The translations under genes were made by a program, and so were the position numbers. Below, in pieces: positions 1 to 6,962 of a stretch of DNA of 10,387 nucleotides (position 1 is the first letter of the stretch; the number at the start of each line of letters is the position of its first letter). The stretch spans positions 1 to 10,387 of the forward strand of contig DKSD01000080.1 of assembly GCA_002473165.1 (NCBI GenBank). Direction: 5' to 3'. This stretch comes from Succinatimonas sp. UBA7265. GTDB taxonomy: Bacteria > Pseudomonadota > Gammaproteobacteria > Enterobacterales > Succinivibrionaceae. The notes beneath the pieces are model-generated. The model had not been told where the DNA came from and searched no databases. It saw nothing but the letters and a program-made list of their open reading frames with translations.

Positions 1-5
1 CATGA

Positions 6-2204
6 TCAATGGAATTTCCACCCCGCCTGCAAATGGGTGCCTGCGGGGAGCGCCGCGGGCTTTAGCGCGGCAAATGCCGGCTCTGTGATCTCAGTGAGCT
101 TTGATGACAGCACCAGAAAGCGCAGGTTGTCGTCTTTGCCCAGGCCCCCTGAGTTTTCGGCAAGGCACACGCAAGCTGGCAGCGTGATCACCGCGCCTTC
201 AGGGAAGAGGCGGCGCAGCTTTGCGAGTGCCTTGTCTGGATCGGCGCTCTTGAAGGTGATTTTCGTGTCAAAAACGCAGCGCTTTAATTTGGGAAGCAGC
301 TCTGCAAGCCGCGCCGCGGCCTCCTGCGCCTTTTTAGGCGTGATCAGGAGATCGTTGCGCAGCGACAGCGCCTGAGCGGGCCTAGGCGCAAAGCTGTCTT
401 TGACGCAGCGGGCGCACGCTCTCAGGCCGCCGATCCCTGTGGCGCGCGCGGCGGCGGTCTGCTCATCGCGCCTGAGTCTCTCCTCGGTGATCCTTTCCTC
501 AGCAGAAGCTTCGTCGCAGGAGCGGCTGCAGCGCTTTATCCGATCCTGAAGATCCGGGCAGTCAGACTCAGCGTCGGGATAATCAAACCCGAGGAATTTG
601 GCCCTTGCCTTGCCCAGATCCTGCTTTGCCGTGATCCCGCATTCAAAATTTACCCCGTCAAGATAGCGCTGCCACTCATACGAGTGTTTCGCAGCCTGCC
701 GCGCCTGCTTTAGATAAGCCGCGGCTCCGGCTTTAAGGCCGCGGCGCGCGCTGAGCGCCGCGAGGCGGGCGAATTTTAAGGGCCGGTTTTTGAGCATCCT
801 GTAGCAGCACTCGGCCTGCTTGGGATCTTTGGCAGCGCCCAGGCCGTGCTCAAGGCAGTGGCCGTAACGCAAGAGCGCGTCCTGGGATCCCTGTTCTGCA
901 AGCTGCGCGTAATGATCGGCAAGGGCCGCCAGGGCCTCGTCATGCCAGAGCGCGGCGGCCTTGAGATACCACTGCTGCGCCAAGGCGGGATCTTTTGGGC
1001 AGCCCAGCCCTTCATCAAGGCGCCGCGCCAGTTTAAGCGCCGCCAGGCTGTCGCCGCGCTCTGCCTTAAGCTCACAGAGCGCAGTGATGAGCTTTTCGTC
1101 TTTGGCGATCACCTCGCCTTGTTGCGCAAAACCCAGCAAGATCTCCGCGGCGGCGCCGCCGCCTGCTTTGGCCATGTGCTTTAAGGCTTCAGTGAATTCT
1201 TTTAGATCGCGGCTTTGGGGATTGGCGCGCCAGAGCTCGAGGAGCTTAAGCCCTGCCTTGGAGCGCAGATCCGCGTCAAAGTCGCAGGCAACCTCAAAGC
1301 CGAGATCGTCTTCGTGGTTTTGCACCATGGTGGCAAGCGAGCTTGCGATGATCAGGTATTCGGCAAACTTCGTGTTTTCAGGATCGTCAAAGCGGGCTTT
1401 TAGCTGATCGCGGGAGAAGCCGCCCTCGTCGTTGGCGGCGTCCGAGCCGTCGCCTTTTAGGGAAGAAGGCTCCTGCCAGGTAAAAGCCAGCATCGCCTCG
1501 GCATACAGGCGGGCGGCGGTTTTGAGGTCACGCTGAATAAAACATTTGGCGCCGTGTTCGTACGCGACCCCGAGTTCATGCAAGGCCATGGCAGGCGTCA
1601 GCGTGTCCTGGTAATCGAGATCGTCAATGCCGCAATGCCTTAAGAAGTAAAAGCGCTCGGGCAGATCCCGGTACAGGAACATGAGGTTCTTGAGGAGCAG
1701 GCGGGCGCACTTATCCAGGTTTTCACTGCTCAGGCAGCCGCTTTGCGCCGCCGCTTTTGCAAGGGTCAGCTCGGGATCGCAAAAGGGGTTCTCGCAGCCC
1801 GGCACATCCTCATCCCGCTTATTTTGCAGATACATCGGGCCCTCAAGCGCCTCGCCGCGGTTAAACAGGGCGTAATAGACATGAAAAGCCTTGTCGCCTA
1901 AGGAGGGATCGAGCCTGCCTTTGCCGATCTCTTTGAAGATCCCGTGCAGCGCGGCGATGATCTGATCTCCTTCGGCTTTGGAAAGGCCTGTGGAGATCTT
2001 AAGCTCATACAGGGAGAGTTCCGCCCAGGCGTTCCCCAGGCAGGAGGCCTGGTGCCAAAGGCGCCGCGCGGATCCGCGATCGCCGCGGCGGGCATACAAA
2101 AGACCCAGCTGCGCGAGCGCGTCGGCAGAGCCCTGCTGCGCCAAAGCGCGCAGCATGGCCTCAAAAAGCGTCTGCGACTCAGGCTGCGTCTTTGCGCGGT
2201 GCAT
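6..2204 (-). CDS. Cysteine-rich Sel1-like repeat (TPR-like) protein, 732 aa
   Basis: The protein is mostly alpha-helical with Sel1-like repeats. The clearest lie at about residues 384-420 (GDSLAALKLARRLDEG, then LAQQWYLKAA) and 438-470 (GSQDALLRYGHCLEHGLG, then PKQAECCYRM). Weaker ones lie at 25-60 and 205-240. Sel1 repeats form solenoid scaffolds for protein-protein contacts, and no catalytic motif is visible. Residues 540-732 are not repeat-like; they hold a charged stretch (565-585), a CARC pair (597-600) and a CVC (678-680). I count about 22 cysteines spread along the chain, which is high. There is no signal peptide or membrane segment, so a cytoplasmic site is likely. The ATG at 2204 is preceded by a strong GGAGG five bases upstream. 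The zinc-ribbon gene ends 63 bases upstream on the same strand, so co-transcription is plausible. The partner and process are unknown. Confidence 0.85.
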   Translation of the reverse strand: MHRAKTQPESQTLFEAMLRALAQQGSADALAQLGLLYARRGDRGSARRLWHQASCLGNAWAELSLYELKISTGLSKAEGDQIIAALHGIFKEIGKGRLDPSLGDKAFHVYYALFNRGEALEGPMYLQNKRDEDVPGCENPFCDPELTLAKAAAQSGCLSSENLDKCARLLLKNLMFLYRDLPERFYFLRHCGIDDLDYQDTLTPAMALHELGVAYEHGAKCFIQRDLKTAARLYAEAMLAFTWQEPSSLKGDGSDAANDEGGFSRDQLKARFDDPENTKFAEYLIIASSLATMVQNHEDDLGFEVACDFDADLRSKAGLKLLELWRANPQSRDLKEFTEALKHMAKAGGGAAAEILLGFAQQGEVIAKDEKLITALCELKAERGDSLAALKLARRLDEGLGCPKDPALAQQWYLKAAALWHDEALAALADHYAQLAEQGSQDALLRYGHCLEHGLGAAKDPKQAECCYRMLKNRPLKFARLAALSARRGLKAGAAAYLKQARQAAKHSYEWQRYLDGVNFECGITAKQDLGKARAKFLGFDYPDAESDCPDLQDRIKRCSRSCDEASAEERITEERLRRDEQTAAARATGIGGLRACARCVKDSFAPRPAQALSLRNDLLITPKKAQEAAARLAELLPKLKRCVFDTKITFKSADPDKALAKLRRLFPEGAVITLPACVCLAENSGGLGKDDNLRFLVLSSKLTEITEPAFAALKPAALPAGTHLQAGWKFH

Positions 2205-2240
2205 CTGCGCCTCCGTTTTAAGTGAGCTTAGAGGACCGGG

Positions 2241-2280
2241 GTTCAGGGAGTCTCAGGCTTAACGCCCTTAATCCCTGAAC
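2241..2280. other. Inverted repeat over the end of the zinc-ribbon gene
   Basis: GTTCAGGGA (2241-2249) and TCCCTGAAC (2272-2280) are perfect 9-bp inverted repeats with a 22-base loop. They cover the zinc-ribbon stop codon and lie just upstream of the Sel1-repeat gene. No T-run follows on the minus strand, so this is not a standard terminator. It could shape the mRNA between the two genes. Confidence 0.45.
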
Positions 2281-2465
2281 ATGACAGCGCGGTAACCGCA
2301 GCGGCGGCACACCAGGGTGCATCCTCCGCGCACCATGGTTTTCCCGGCAAGGCCCCAGGGCGTCCTCTGTCCGCCCTGAATCTGGGTGTCCGAGGAGCCG
2401 CATTTGGGGCATTTAGGGCCGTTTAGGTGTTGCAGTTTGAAGATGCGTCCGAATAAAGAGTCCAT
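2268..2465 (-). CDS. Small zinc-ribbon protein, 65 aa
   Basis: This short protein has two CxxC knuckles, CPKC at residues 19-22 and CRRC at 53-56. They are about 30 residues apart and each is followed by glycine, the usual shape of a zinc ribbon. A further cysteine is at 49. The middle (QIQGGQRTPWGLAGKTMVRGG) is basic and glycine-rich, which would suit nucleic-acid or protein binding; that is inference. The ATG at 2465 has a good ribosome site (AGGAAGGA, four bases upstream). It precedes the Sel1-repeat gene on the same strand with a 63-base gap, so the two may form one transcript. A 9-bp inverted repeat spans its stop codon. No specific family name can be given. Small size and purely structural recognition limit certainty. 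Confidence 0.75.
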   Translation of the reverse strand: MDSLFGRIFKLQHLNGPKCPKCGSSDTQIQGGQRTPWGLAGKTMVRGGCTLVCRRCGYRAVMFRD

Positions 2466-2805
2466 AGTGTCCTTCCTGTGAGGCTGTAAATCCTGCGCTG
2501 ATGAAGTGTGTGCCCGCGTCTGTTCGTAAATCCATTATGCGCAGGAAGAAACCACTATATGGAATGATGCGGGCGCCCGGCTCATGAGGGCGTTAAAAAA
2601 CGGGCAGGGTCACGGGATTTGCCGTATCTGATGAGTGGGTAAAGAGGGGAAGGCGCCGTGTTTTCTGCGAGGCAGTATGCTGCGCTTGAGGAGGATCGCC
2701 GCGTCCTGCATGCCTTGCGAGTTCTGAAATAGCGCTCATAGCAGGTTTTAAAGGAAGATGGCTCAAGGGCGAGCCGATGATCTCGGTGCGTCAGCAAGGC
2801 TGGGG
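2466..2805. other. Gene-free stretch upstream of the zinc-ribbon gene
   Basis: No open frame here has a ribosome site with recognisable protein features. The 5' region of the zinc-ribbon gene lies at about 2470-2600 on the minus strand. It contains AT-rich candidate -10 elements (CATAAT, TATAGT read on the minus strand) but no matching -35, so no promoter is called. From about 2800 the repeat array begins. Confidence 0.5.
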
Positions 2806-2818
2806 TGATCCGGCCGTC

Positions 2819-3051
2819 GTAATTTGGCGATCCGATCGCCGTAACCAACGAGCCGACGACGTAATTTGCAGACAGCGGGTGAGGTTAAAACGTCAATGCG
2901 GCCGAAGTTATGAGGACTTTACGGACCGGGGATCAGTAGCCGCACGGTGGCGAGGTTATGAAGTTCCAGGATGCCGAGGATAAGGCGACAGTGCGGCCAA
3001 GGTTACAGAGACCGTGCGGCTCAAGTTACGGAGACGGGACGGCCGAAGTTA
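2819..3051 (+). repeat. Array A: degenerate tandem repeat, period 23-24 bp
   Basis: Anchoring on GTTA or GTAA, units start at 2819, 2841, 2861, 2884, 2907, 2955, 2979 (GATA), 3002, 3025 and 3048. Steps are 22, 20, 23, 23, 48 (two units), 24, 23, 23 and 23. The best units, at 3002 and 3025, read GTTACRGAGAC, then about six variable bases, then CGGC with a purine-rich end such as CGAA or TCAA. Units are adjacent without unique spacers and diverge strongly, with the left end most decayed. The period is not a multiple of three, so it does not encode a protein repeat. The same family occurs inverted at 4813-5017. Confidence 0.7.
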
Positions 3052-3271
3052 AGCGTTCGCCTTGCCTTTCTTTCAAGGCCGCAGCGGCTCTCATGCTTTG
3101 CAAGAGCGGAACCGGCGCCCGGCGCAGGCTTCAAAGGAAGAGGGAGCACATGTGAGCCGAAGACTTCGGTTCTTCTGCAAGTTCGAGGCAAGCCGGTCAC
3201 AGTAACAGGTGTCACGAGTCTTCAACGCAAGCTCATGGACAGGAGCTCACCTGAGCGGTCATCCAAAAGAG
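3052..3271. other. Gene-free stretch between array A and the terminator
   Basis: Nothing convincing is coded here on either strand. It contains a short palindrome (CCGAAGACTTCGG, 3157-3169) and two nearby copies of GTCAC around 3197-3218. It ends at the terminator hairpin of the membrane-protein gene. Confidence 0.4.
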
Positions 3272-3300
3272 CAGCGCCCGCGGTTTTGCCGCGGGCGCTG
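3266..3300 (-). terminator. Rho-independent terminator of the 125-aa membrane protein gene
   Basis: CAGCGCCCGCGG (3272-3283) and CCGCGGGCGCTG (3289-3300) form a perfect, GC-rich 12-bp stem with a 5-base loop. Read on the minus strand it is followed by CTCTTTT. It starts about 40 bases beyond the stop codon of the 3341-3718 gene. On the plus side TGTCTTT follows, so weak bidirectional function is possible. Confidence 0.85.
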
Positions 3301-3340
3301 TGTCTTTCCCAATGTCACTTCAAGGTGCGGGCTGATTGTC

Positions 3341-3718
3341 TTAACCTCCGCACAGCCCGCGCTTTATTGCCTCGCTCCAGACGAACTTTAAGAGGAGCAG
3401 GATGGCTCCGGTCTTAAAGATGAGCATCCAGATTGCCTTAAACCTTCTGCGCAGCTGATACGAGGAAACCGGGGCTAAGAGCATTAAGCCGCCTGCGGGT
3501 ATGCCGAACCACAATAAAGCATGGGTTAAGGCATGGGAGAACTTCTCGATAACGAACTCGGCGGTGTCCACCATCAAATCATCAAGAGGCGTTCCCTGAT
3601 AGCGAGAGCCGTAGTAAGCGTCAAAGTTGCGGGCTTCCGCGTCTGTAACCAAAAGAAACAGGGCTGAACCTAGAGCCGCAGCCGAGGCGGCGGTTTTGAA
3701 GAGTTTTGTTGCTGTCAT
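3341..3718 (-). CDS. Small secreted/inner-membrane protein of unknown function, 125 aa
   Basis: The N-terminus looks like a signal peptide: Lys5 and Lys8, a hydrophobic Ala/Leu core, then a likely AEA cleavage site after residue 29 followed by RNFDAYYGSRYQG. Two further hydrophobic stretches, at about 66-84 (ALLWFGIPAGGLMLLAPV) and 93-113 (WMLIFKTGAILLLL), are separated by the basic segment QLRRRFK. The mature protein would therefore be a short helical hairpin in the inner membrane. A signal peptide plus two helices is also the plan of VirB2/TrbC-like pilins, but no other conjugation gene is nearby and that reading is only a possibility. It has its own promoter and terminator, so it is monocistronic. 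The ATG at 3718 follows AAAGGGA. I do not recognise a family. Confidence 0.7.
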   Translation of the reverse strand: MTATKLFKTAASAAALGSALFLLVTDAEARNFDAYYGSRYQGTPLDDLMVDTAEFVIEKFSHALTHALLWFGIPAGGLMLLAPVSSYQLRRRFKAIWMLIFKTGAILLLLKFVWSEAIKRGLCGG

Positions 3719-3750
3719 AATAATATCCCTTTAGGTGTTTTAGTAGTTGT

Positions 3751-3780
3751 ATTATATCACTTTAATCACCTTAACTTCAA
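3751..3780 (-). promoter_or_regulatory. Sigma-70-type promoter for the 125-aa membrane protein gene
   Basis: On the minus strand, TTGAAG (3780-3775) is followed 18 bases later by a perfect TATAAT (3756-3751), about 33 bases before the ATG at 3718. The surrounding DNA is distinctly AT-rich against a GC-rich background. Confidence 0.65.
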
Positions 3781-3818
3781 GTTTTTTGGAAGATTTTTAA
3801 CATTCACAGGTGAGGATT

Positions 3819-3847
3819 TTGACGGTTAAACCAGACTCGGCTTTTTA
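3819..3847 (+). promoter_or_regulatory. Candidate promoter for the DeoR-family regulator
   Basis: TTGACG (3819-3824) matches a -35 well. Seventeen bases on lies TTTTTA (3842-3847), a poor -10. It is about 95 bases upstream of the ATG at 3942 and would be back-to-back with the divergent promoter at 3751-3780, so a regulator bound between them could affect both genes. The weak -10 lowers certainty. Confidence 0.3.
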
Positions 3848-3941
3848 AAAATCAAAGCTGATGACCGCAGTCTCTGAGCTGGAACAGCCCGGCCTTTTGC
3901 GCTAACATTTAAAATCATTTGAAAGAGAGGAGTCTTCACCC

Positions 3942-4712
3942 ATGAGGGTTGCCGACATGCTCCCTGCCGAGCGCAGGAAGCTCATACTGCAAAGACTAAG
4001 AAACAGCGGCACCGTGACAGTAAGGGATTTAGCCGCTGTCATGAAGGTCGCGCAGCTTACCGCAAGAAGAGATTTAAGAAAGCTTGTAGAGGAAGGACTG
4101 GCTAAGCCTATCTCAGGAGGCTTTCAGGGAACGGACAAGGTAAACCCCTCTCCCTCTGACATCAGGACTCAGGCCAGCACCCGCACTGAAACCGCCATCG
4201 CCTCAGCTGCAGTCTCATATATTCCTGAGGGAGGATGTGTCTATCTTGACACCGGCTCCCTTGCCTCAGCTCTTGCGGGGCTGGTTTCAGGAAGGCAAGA
4301 CCTCACTGTTGTGACCAATGACTTTGATCTCGCCAGGATGCTCTCCGAGAAAAACACCGGCGCGGTCATCCACACCGGAGGGCAGCTTTCAGGACTTCAA
4401 AGTTACAGCGCAGGCTCACTCGCCGCCTCCGCCGTTAAGACCTTCTCCTTTGACTGCGCCTTCATCACCCCGGATGCGTGGAGTGCCTCAGGCGTCACCT
4501 GCAGGAGCGGAGGCCTCACCCTCTTAAAACAGAGCGTGCTTGAGCGCAGTGTAAAGCCTGTCCTTCTTGCTCAGTCCTCAAGGTACGGGAAGAACGCCCC
4601 CTTTGTGGTCTGCGGCTTAAAGAAGTTCTCCGCAGTCATCTGCGACCAGAGCCTCGATGCCAAAGCCGCCGCGGCCGTGGGCAAGGTGAACCCGGAGCTG
4701 AAGCTTGTTTGA
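3942..4712 (+). CDS. DeoR-family transcriptional regulator, 256 aa
   Basis: Residues 10-61 are the DeoR winged helix-turn-helix: ERRKLILQRLRNSGTVTV, then LAAVMKV, then TARRDLRKLVEEGLAKPISGG. Residues 77-232 match the sugar-phosphate sensor domain: YLDTGSLASALAGL (family DSGTT), VTNDFDLARML, HTGGQL, SAGSLA, FDCAFI, and KPVLLAQSSRYGK. Length matches the family (about 250). The ATG at 3942 follows GAGAGGAG by nine bases. Such proteins usually repress sugar or nucleoside genes and are released by a phosphorylated ligand. No metabolic operon is adjacent, so the target is unknown; the divergent 3341-3718 gene is one candidate. The effector domain departs from consensus: the usual LLADSSKF reads LLAQSSRY, losing the conserved Asp, and DSGTT reads DTGSL. 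The ligand may therefore be altered or absent. Confidence 0.9.
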   Translation: MRVADMLPAERRKLILQRLRNSGTVTVRDLAAVMKVAQLTARRDLRKLVEEGLAKPISGGFQGTDKVNPSPSDIRTQASTRTETAIASAAVSYIPEGGCVYLDTGSLASALAGLVSGRQDLTVVTNDFDLARMLSEKNTGAVIHTGGQLSGLQSYSAGSLAASAVKTFSFDCAFITPDAWSASGVTCRSGGLTLLKQSVLERSVKPVLLAQSSRYGKNAPFVVCGLKKFSAVICDQSLDAKAAAAVGKVNPELKLV

Positions 4713-4724
4713 AGGTCTTCAAAC
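4707..4724 (+). other. Hairpin over the DeoR-family stop codon
   Basis: GTTTGAAG (4707-4714) and CTTCAAAC (4717-4724) form a perfect inverted repeat with almost no loop, overlapping the TGA stop. No T-run follows, so it is not a convincing terminator. Confidence 0.3.
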
Positions 4725-4812
4725 TCATCGATGCATGGCGCGCGTCCTTTTGCTGATGGCGATCATGGCGCTAATGCCGTTCTCTAGGATCTCAGCTCAG
4801 GCGCCAGGCTCT

Positions 4813-5017
4813 TAACATCTGCCGCCTGCGCCCGTGATCAGCTCTTGGACGCGCAACCTCGGCAGCCAGGCGCCTTAACTTCGGCCGCCGGAATCTCGTA
4901 ACCTGAGCCCGCGCCGTCTCCGTAACCCCGGCAAGGCCGGTCTCTTTAACTTCGGCCCTGCGGGACGGCATAACCTCGATCCCTCTTCCTTTTAAGCCTT
5001 TGGAGACCCGCTGCAAC
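4813..5017 (-). repeat. Array B: degenerate tandem repeat, period about 23-24 bp, inverted relative to array A
   Basis: Read on the minus strand, unit starts (GTTA, GTTG or CTTA) fall at 5017, 4996, 4974, 4950, 4926, 4902, 4879, 4857 and 4816. Most steps are 21-24 bases. The unit from 4926 begins GTTACGGAGACGG, identical over 13 bases to the array A unit at 3025. The units from 4974 and 4902 both end GGCCGAA, as does the array A unit at 3025. This makes it the same repeat family as array A in the opposite direction. Both edges decay, and traces may continue towards 5065. It lies between two convergent genes and is not coding. Confidence 0.7.
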
Positions 5018-5508
5018 CTCAGGGCTTTGGGACAGAGCGCGCGATCCGGGTTTGATCGCCGTGAAATCATGCTGAGCGCAGCCGTGGCGATTGCGCTCTC
5101 GTTTGTTTACGCCGTCCTTCAAGGCAGGCCTTAATCCTGGTCTTGCAATACCGGCCATGTGACGTCCGCAGCCGCGGCGATCGCTTCGGTAACAGACATC
5201 TTTGAGGCTGTCGCAGCGCCGATCCGATCATCGCCATGAAGATCCGCCGCGGCTGCGGGCTTATGTCAGGCAGGGATCGGTGACCGGGCAACTCTCCTGA
5301 GGCTGGCCGCGTTCTTTTGGGGATGCGGCGATGGCGGCAAGGGCATGAGCTTTTGGTGCGGGCATTAGAGGCAGGCGGAACAGCGCAGCCGCGATGCTGA
5401 AGATCGGGCATGCCTGCCTTAAGCCTTGCTGCGAGTACGTCCGTGCAGATTGTTTTGCGGCTGCGTTACGCATCGCGGCAGTGACGGGAGGCTGCGGTGC
5501 TCCGGGCG
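5018..5508. other. Gene-free stretch between array B and the flagellin terminator
   Basis: About 490 GC-rich bases with no convincing gene. Several frames stay open, but none has a ribosome site, a recognisable motif or a plausible composition. They are the usual by-product of high GC. Occasional GTTAC or GTAAC words (about 5189, 5465) may be decayed relatives of the 23-24 bp repeat. Confidence 0.45.
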
Positions 5509-5509
5509 C

Positions 5510-5534
5510 AAAAAAGGCTCCCGGAGGAGCCTTT
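5510..5534 (-). terminator. Rho-independent terminator of the flagellin gene
   Basis: AAAGGCTCC (5513-5521) and GGAGCCTTT (5526-5534) form a perfect 9-bp stem with a 4-base loop. On the minus strand it is followed by TTTTTT. It lies about 55 bases beyond the flagellin stop codon at 5589. Confidence 0.9.
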
Positions 5535-5588
5535 GGTTCTGTTTGACCCCGGCCCCGTGCAGGAGGGTCGGAGCCGGGATCTCAGCTT

Positions 5589-6593
5589 TTAGCCTAAGAG
5601 CGACAGGGCCATCTGCGGCAGGCTGTTGGCCTGGGTCAGCATGGACGAGGCGGCCTGCTGGACGATGCTCTGGGCGGAGAGGTTGGAGGCCTCCTTGGCG
5701 TAGTCCGTGTCGCGGATGCGGCTGCGGGCGTCAGACTCGTTGTTCATGATGTTCGTCTGGTTGCTGATGGTCGAGGACATGCGGTTCTCGAGAGCGCCGA
5801 AGTCGCCGCGCTTCGTGTCGATGAGGTTGATCACCTTGTCGATGGAAGCCAGGGTCGCTTGGGCGGCGGAGGAAGTCCTCACGTCGAAGACGGTGTAACC
5901 GGTGCCGGTCGTGGTGCCGTCAGCCCCGACTATGAAAGAAGCGCAGGTCGCCGTGTCGTTGCCGCCGTTCATGCCGACTGCCTTCATGAGGTTTTCGAGG
6001 CTGTAGCCGCTCTTGGCTGTGTCAGCGTCGGCAAAAATGTTGACGTCTTCAGCCTTAGAAGCGTCGGCTGTCCAGGTTTTTGATTTCACGCCCTTGGTCG
6101 CGTCAGATGTGTCCTTAAGTTCGATGTATTTTTTAACATCGTCGTTTGTAAGGAAGTTGGCCTTTTTAGCGGCTGCATCGGCGCCGGTTATGCTCACTTC
6201 TTTCCCGTTGAAGGTGACTTTTGCAGTGTCCTTGGTGATGCTGTTGTACAGAGACGTGGCCTGACTGGCCAGAGCGTTGAACTCGTCCTTGCTTACACCG
6301 TCGGAGTTTTTCTCGAGGGTGGCGGTGCCGGAGCGGTCGTTCTTGTAGATGTTCATGTCCAGGGTCTGGAGATCATCGTGGTTGGAGCCGACTTGGAACC
6401 TGATCTTGCCTCCTGCATTCGGATCGGCCATCAGGGACTCGTCAGTGCCGAAGCCTGACAGCACCTTCTTGCCGCCGAAGGTGGTGCGGCAGGCGATGCG
6501 GGTGATTTCCTGAGACAGCGCCGTGACCTCGGCCTGGATGGAAGTGCGGTCTGACGAGGTGTTCGTGCCGTTGGCAGCCTGTACCGGCTAGGA
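5589..6593 (-). pseudogene. fliC: Flagellin, N-terminally truncated (about 333 codons remain)
   Basis: Flagellin is the extracellular filament subunit; its N- and C-terminal helices pack together to form the filament core. The C-terminal D0/D1 part is intact: ENRMSSTISNQTNIMN, ARSRIRDTDYAKEASNL, SIVQQAASSMLTQAN, ending MALSLLG. The surviving N-terminal side starts at VQAANGTNT (about 6584), through IQAEVTALSQEITRIACRTTF, then KKVLSGF. The first roughly 90-100 residues, including all of N-terminal D0, are missing. An in-frame TAG sits at 6588-6590. The bases just upstream (CTAGCCG before GTACAGGC) look like flagellin Leu-Ala with one extra base, i.e. a frameshift at the join. The variable centre has no stop, so damage is confined to the 5' end and looks recent. 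A GTG at 6464 is the first plausible start but would give a non-polymerising protein. The terminator is intact, but no promoter is seen. Confidence 0.85.
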
Positions 6594-6621
6594 AGAGCGT
6601 AGCAGGGCGGATTTTACGCAT
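6594..6621 (-). pseudogene. 5' stub of a RelE/YafQ-like toxin gene
   Basis: An ATG at 6621 overlaps the antitoxin stop by eight bases (ATGCGTAA), the typical coupling of antitoxin and toxin genes. It reads MRKIRPATLF, which resembles the start of YafQ/RelE-type toxins (a basic beta strand followed by a Phe). After that the sequence switches to flagellin DNA in another frame, so no toxin body is present. The call rests on ten codons plus gene order. Confidence 0.45.
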
Positions 6622-6898
6622 CACCGGACAGCAGAGCTTTCATCAAGGCATCGGTATCGTGGTAATGCTTGCCATAGCCGGGATCGGCCTTCATGCGCTT
6701 TACCTCAGCCAACGCCTCCATGGTTTCCTTGTTTGGCAGATCGCTGCCGATCGAAAAAGGAATGCGGTGCTCCGTTACCGCCTTTCTGGCAAAAACGGTG
6801 AACGCCATCGTCATCGTCAGACCGACATCTTCGCAAAAGGCCTCAAACTCTTTTTTAAGATCGGCATCCATGCGGATGCTGATGTTCACACTGGGCAT
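6614..6898 (-). CDS. DinJ/RelB-family antitoxin, 94 aa, apparently without its toxin
   Basis: The N-terminus MPSVNISIRMDADLKKEFE is the ribbon strand and first helix of a ribbon-helix-helix DNA-binding domain. GLTMTMAFTVFARKAV and the IPFSIGSDLPN segment are typical of DinJ/RelB antitoxins. The C-terminal half (about 55-94) would be the toxin-neutralising tail. Length is normal. The ATG at 6898 is preferred over an upstream start at 6952: AGAGG lies nine bases ahead and the family begins at this position. Antitoxins of this family repress their own operon and bind a YafQ/RelE mRNase. Here the toxin frame begins with an 8-base overlap but breaks after about ten codons into flagellin sequence. 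Flagellin-derived DNA also lies upstream at 6963-7026. If expressed, it could act only as a DNA-binding regulator or against a toxin encoded elsewhere. Confidence 0.85.
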   Translation of the reverse strand: MPSVNISIRMDADLKKEFEAFCEDVGLTMTMAFTVFARKAVTEHRIPFSIGSDLPNKETMEALAEVKRMKADPGYGKHYHDTDALMKALLSGDA

Positions 6899-6962
6899 GT
6901 CAGTTATCCTCTGATGCAATCTCCCTATGTGAGCAAATTGTAGCTTGAACAAGGCCCCTGTT

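Noticed and set aside
961..1407. Plus-strand frames opposite the Sel1-repeat gene
   Set aside because: They are by-products of high GC: Ser/Arg/Ala-rich, with no motif, inside a convincing gene on the other strand.
2241..2280. Inverted repeat as terminator of the zinc-ribbon gene
   Set aside because: No T-run follows on the minus strand and the loop is 22 bases.
2819..3051. Regular repeats suggesting a CRISPR array
   Set aside because: Units are contiguous and degenerate, with no unique spacers, no conserved repeat and no cas gene in the window.
2971..3417. Open frame across array A and the terminator
   Set aside because: Its protein is a translation of the repeat (VTETGRPK-like words). 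It crosses a strong terminator hairpin and overlaps the end of the membrane-protein gene.
4792..5473. Overlapping minus-strand frames between array B and the flagellin terminator
   Set aside because: Arg/Pro/Ala-rich, without ribosome sites or motifs. Part simply translates the repeat array.
6442..6624. Sixty-codon frame from the antitoxin end into the flagellin
   Set aside because: Only its first ten codons look like a toxin start. The rest is flagellin DNA in the wrong frame.
6899..6952. Longer start for the antitoxin at 6952
   Set aside because: The extra 18 residues do not fit the family, and AGAGG is correctly spaced for the ATG at 6898.
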